Shown here one piece after another: positions 62,656 to 64,000 of a stretch of 64,000 nt of DNA (the first letter of the stretch is position 1; every line of letters starts with the position of its first letter). This DNA is from Rhizobium metallidurans (GTDB taxonomy: Bacteria > Pseudomonadota > Alphaproteobacteria > Rhizobiales > Rhizobiaceae). The position numbers and the translations under genes were made by a program. The stretch covers positions 39,229-103,228 of the forward strand of contig NZ_JACIDW010000015.1 of assembly GCF_014196505.1 (NCBI RefSeq). The letters are read 5' to 3'. The notes below the pieces were generated by a model. It made no database searches and was not told the origin of the DNA. It worked only from the letters and a program-made list of their open reading frames with translations.

Positions 62656-63402
62656 ATGAAGATTCTCGTCCCCGTCAAGCGGGTGGTTGACTACAACGTG
62701 AAGATCCGGGTGAAGCCGGATGGCACGGGCGTCGAACTGGCCAACATCAAGATGTCGATGAACCCCTTCGACGAGATTTCGGTGGAAGAGGCGCTTCGCC
62801 TGAAGGAAGCCGGCAAGGCCGAGGAAGTGATCGTGGTCTCGATCGGTCCGGCCAAGGCTGAGGAGACGCTGCGCACGGCGCTCGCCATGGGTGCCGACCG
62901 CGCCATCCTGGTCGAGACCGACGATGCCGTCGAGCCGCTCGCCGTCGCCAAGATCCTGAAGGGCGTCGCCGATGCCGAACAGCCCGGCCTCGTGATCGTC
63001 GGCAAGCAGGCGATCGATGACGACTCGAACCAGACCGGCCAGATGCTGGCGGCGCTCTTGGGCACCGCGCAGGCCACCTTCGCCTCGAAGATCGAGATCG
63101 GCGATGGCAAGGCGACCGTGACCCGCGAAGTCGACGGCGGCCTGCAGACCATCGACGTCAAGTTGCCCGCGGTCGTCACCACCGACCTGCGCCTCAACGA
63201 GCCGCGCTACGCTTCGCTGCCCAACATCATGAAGGCGAAGAAGAAGCCGCTCGACAAGAAGGCGCCCGCCGATTTCGGCGTTTCCACCGCACTGAGGCTC
63301 AAGGTGCTGAAGACCGAGGAGCCCTCCGGCCGCAAGGCGGGCGTCAAGGTCGCGTCGGTCGCCGAGCTCGTCGAAAAGCTCAAATCCGCTGGCGTCCTCT
63401 AA
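62656..63402 (+). CDS. etfB: Electron transfer flavoprotein, beta subunit
   Basis: EtfB, with EtfA, carries electrons from acyl-CoA and other dehydrogenases to ubiquinone through ETF-ubiquinone oxidoreductase. The 248-residue protein starts MKILVPVKRVVDYNVKIRVK and has SMNPFDEISVEEALRLKE, GKQAIDDDSNQTGQMLAALL and the recognition loop LPAVVTTDLRLNEPRYASLPNIMKAKKKPLD. Length is normal. GAAGGA precedes the start. etfA follows 23 bases later. Confidence 0.97.
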   Translation: MKILVPVKRVVDYNVKIRVKPDGTGVELANIKMSMNPFDEISVEEALRLKEAGKAEEVIVVSIGPAKAEETLRTALAMGADRAILVETDDAVEPLAVAKILKGVADAEQPGLVIVGKQAIDDDSNQTGQMLAALLGTAQATFASKIEIGDGKATVTREVDGGLQTIDVKLPAVVTTDLRLNEPRYASLPNIMKAKKKPLDKKAPADFGVSTALRLKVLKTEEPSGRKAGVKVASVAELVEKLKSAGVL

Positions 63403-63425
63403 GGTTCGAGAAAGGAGATATCATC

Positions 63426-64000
63426 ATGGCCATTCTTCTTCTGGCTGATCACGACAACGCAAGCCTTTCCGACCAGACCGCCAAGACGCTCGCGGCAGCC
63501 GCAAAAATTGGCGGCGACGTGCATGTGCTGGTCGCCGGCAAGGGCGCCAAGCCCGCGGCCGATGCCGCCGCCAAGCTGTCGGGCGTCTCGAAGGTACTGC
63601 TCGCCGAAAGCGACGAGCTTGCCAACAATCTGGCCGAGCCGCTGGCCGACCTGATCGTTTCGATGGCGGCAAGCTACGACACCATCATCTCGGCCGCCAC
63701 CTCGGTCGGCAAGAACGTTCTGCCGCGCGTGGCAGCCCTGCTCGACGTCGCCCAGGTCTCCGAGATCATCGAAGTCGTCTCGGCCGACACCTTCAAGCGT
63801 CCGATCTATGCCGGCAACGCTATCCAGACGGTACAGTCGACCGACGCCAAGAAGGTCATTACCGTGCGCACGGCGTCCTTCGCCGCTGCCCCTGACGGCG
63901 GCTCGGCTTCGGTCGAGGCGATCCCCGCCGTGTCCGATCCGGGTCTGTCGACCTTCGTCAAGGATGCGCTGTCGACCTCCGACCGTCCGGAGCTGACATC
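63426..64000 (+). CDS. etfA: Electron transfer flavoprotein, alpha subunit (cut by window edge)
   Basis: The first 191 residues are present. The start MAILLLADHDNASLSDQTAKTL is typical of EtfA, and AASYDTIISAATSVGKNVLPRVAALLDVAQVSEI follows. This is the N-terminal domain; the C-terminal FAD-binding domain lies beyond the window. AAAGGAG precedes the ATG. It is the operon partner of etfB, and the two subunits form a heterodimer. Confidence 0.97.
   Translation, partial: MAILLLADHDNASLSDQTAKTLAAAAKIGGDVHVLVAGKGAKPAADAAAKLSGVSKVLLAESDELANNLAEPLADLIVSMAASYDTIISAATSVGKNVLPRVAALLDVAQVSEIIEVVSADTFKRPIYAGNAIQTVQSTDAKKVITVRTASFAAAPDGGSASVEAIPAVSDPGLSTFVKDALSTSDRPELT

Overview
This 64 kb window is a chromosomal segment from an alphaproteobacterium, most likely a member of the Rhizobiaceae (Rhizobium/Agrobacterium/Ensifer/Shinella group). 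The DNA is GC-rich and densely coded, and neighbouring genes often overlap by four bases (ATGA). The gene sets are typical of that family: aroK-aroB-CorC-like, bolA/J-domain protein/cobS-cobT, prmC-prfA-ptsP-lysC, a DUF4167 protein, mutT-GNAT-argJ-PpiC next to secA, and etfB-etfA. The genus cannot be fixed from the sequence alone. No rRNA genes, CRISPR array, transposase or integrase were seen.

Layout. 1-9232: end of aroK, aroB, a CorC-like membrane protein, a DUF2938 protein, bolA, a J-domain protein, cobaltochelatase cobS-cobT and two exported/membrane proteins. 9265-12185: a queuosine-precursor transporter with a possible preQ1-type leader, rpmB, a DUF3108 protein and a secreted Gly/Ser/Asn repeat protein. 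12644-21616: a soluble double-PAS chemoreceptor, the DUF4167 protein, prmC-prfA, ptsP (nitrogen PTS enzyme I) and lysC, all on the minus strand. 22027-27993: an accessory-looking block with a GH25 lysozyme-like lipoprotein, a small unknown protein, a LecA-like lectin, a CHASE2-adenylate cyclase and a convergent FecR-domain protein. 28175-41246: mostly housekeeping (ubiG, nitrilase-type amidase, grxC, comF-like, mutT, argJ, a parvulin, secA, ddl). 41348-44051: a polysaccharide flippase with a CelD/FemAB-type acyltransferase.

44052-53742 is a mosaic. It holds a long inverted repeat, a lone Abi-like gene with a HEPN-type R-x4-H motif, an acyl-CoA synthetase, an aldo/keto reductase, a divergent TetR/MFS pair with a clear palindromic operator, and tRNA-Leu(CAA). 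Directly behind the tRNA is an A/T-richer island that encodes a gamma-class adenine DNA methyltransferase coupled to a probable restriction nuclease. 53743-64000 returns to core genes: a cation/proton antiporter with a cyclic-nucleotide-binding-like tail, YqaA- and DsbB-type membrane proteins, an HNH nuclease, an AlkA-like glycosylase, gluQ, YihY/BrkB, an SDR enzyme, a PduO-type cobalamin adenosyltransferase, a rhomboid protease, and etfB-etfA (etfA runs off the end).

How the parts fit: cobS, cobT and the adenosyltransferase are separate pieces of aerobic cobalamin synthesis. prmC modifies the release factor made by prfA and is translationally coupled to it. The most unusual items are the LecA-like lectin beside the CHASE2/FecR pair, the HEPN Abi-like gene, the restriction-modification island at the tRNA, and the possible preQ1 leader. 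No complete undescribed system can be proven from this sequence alone.
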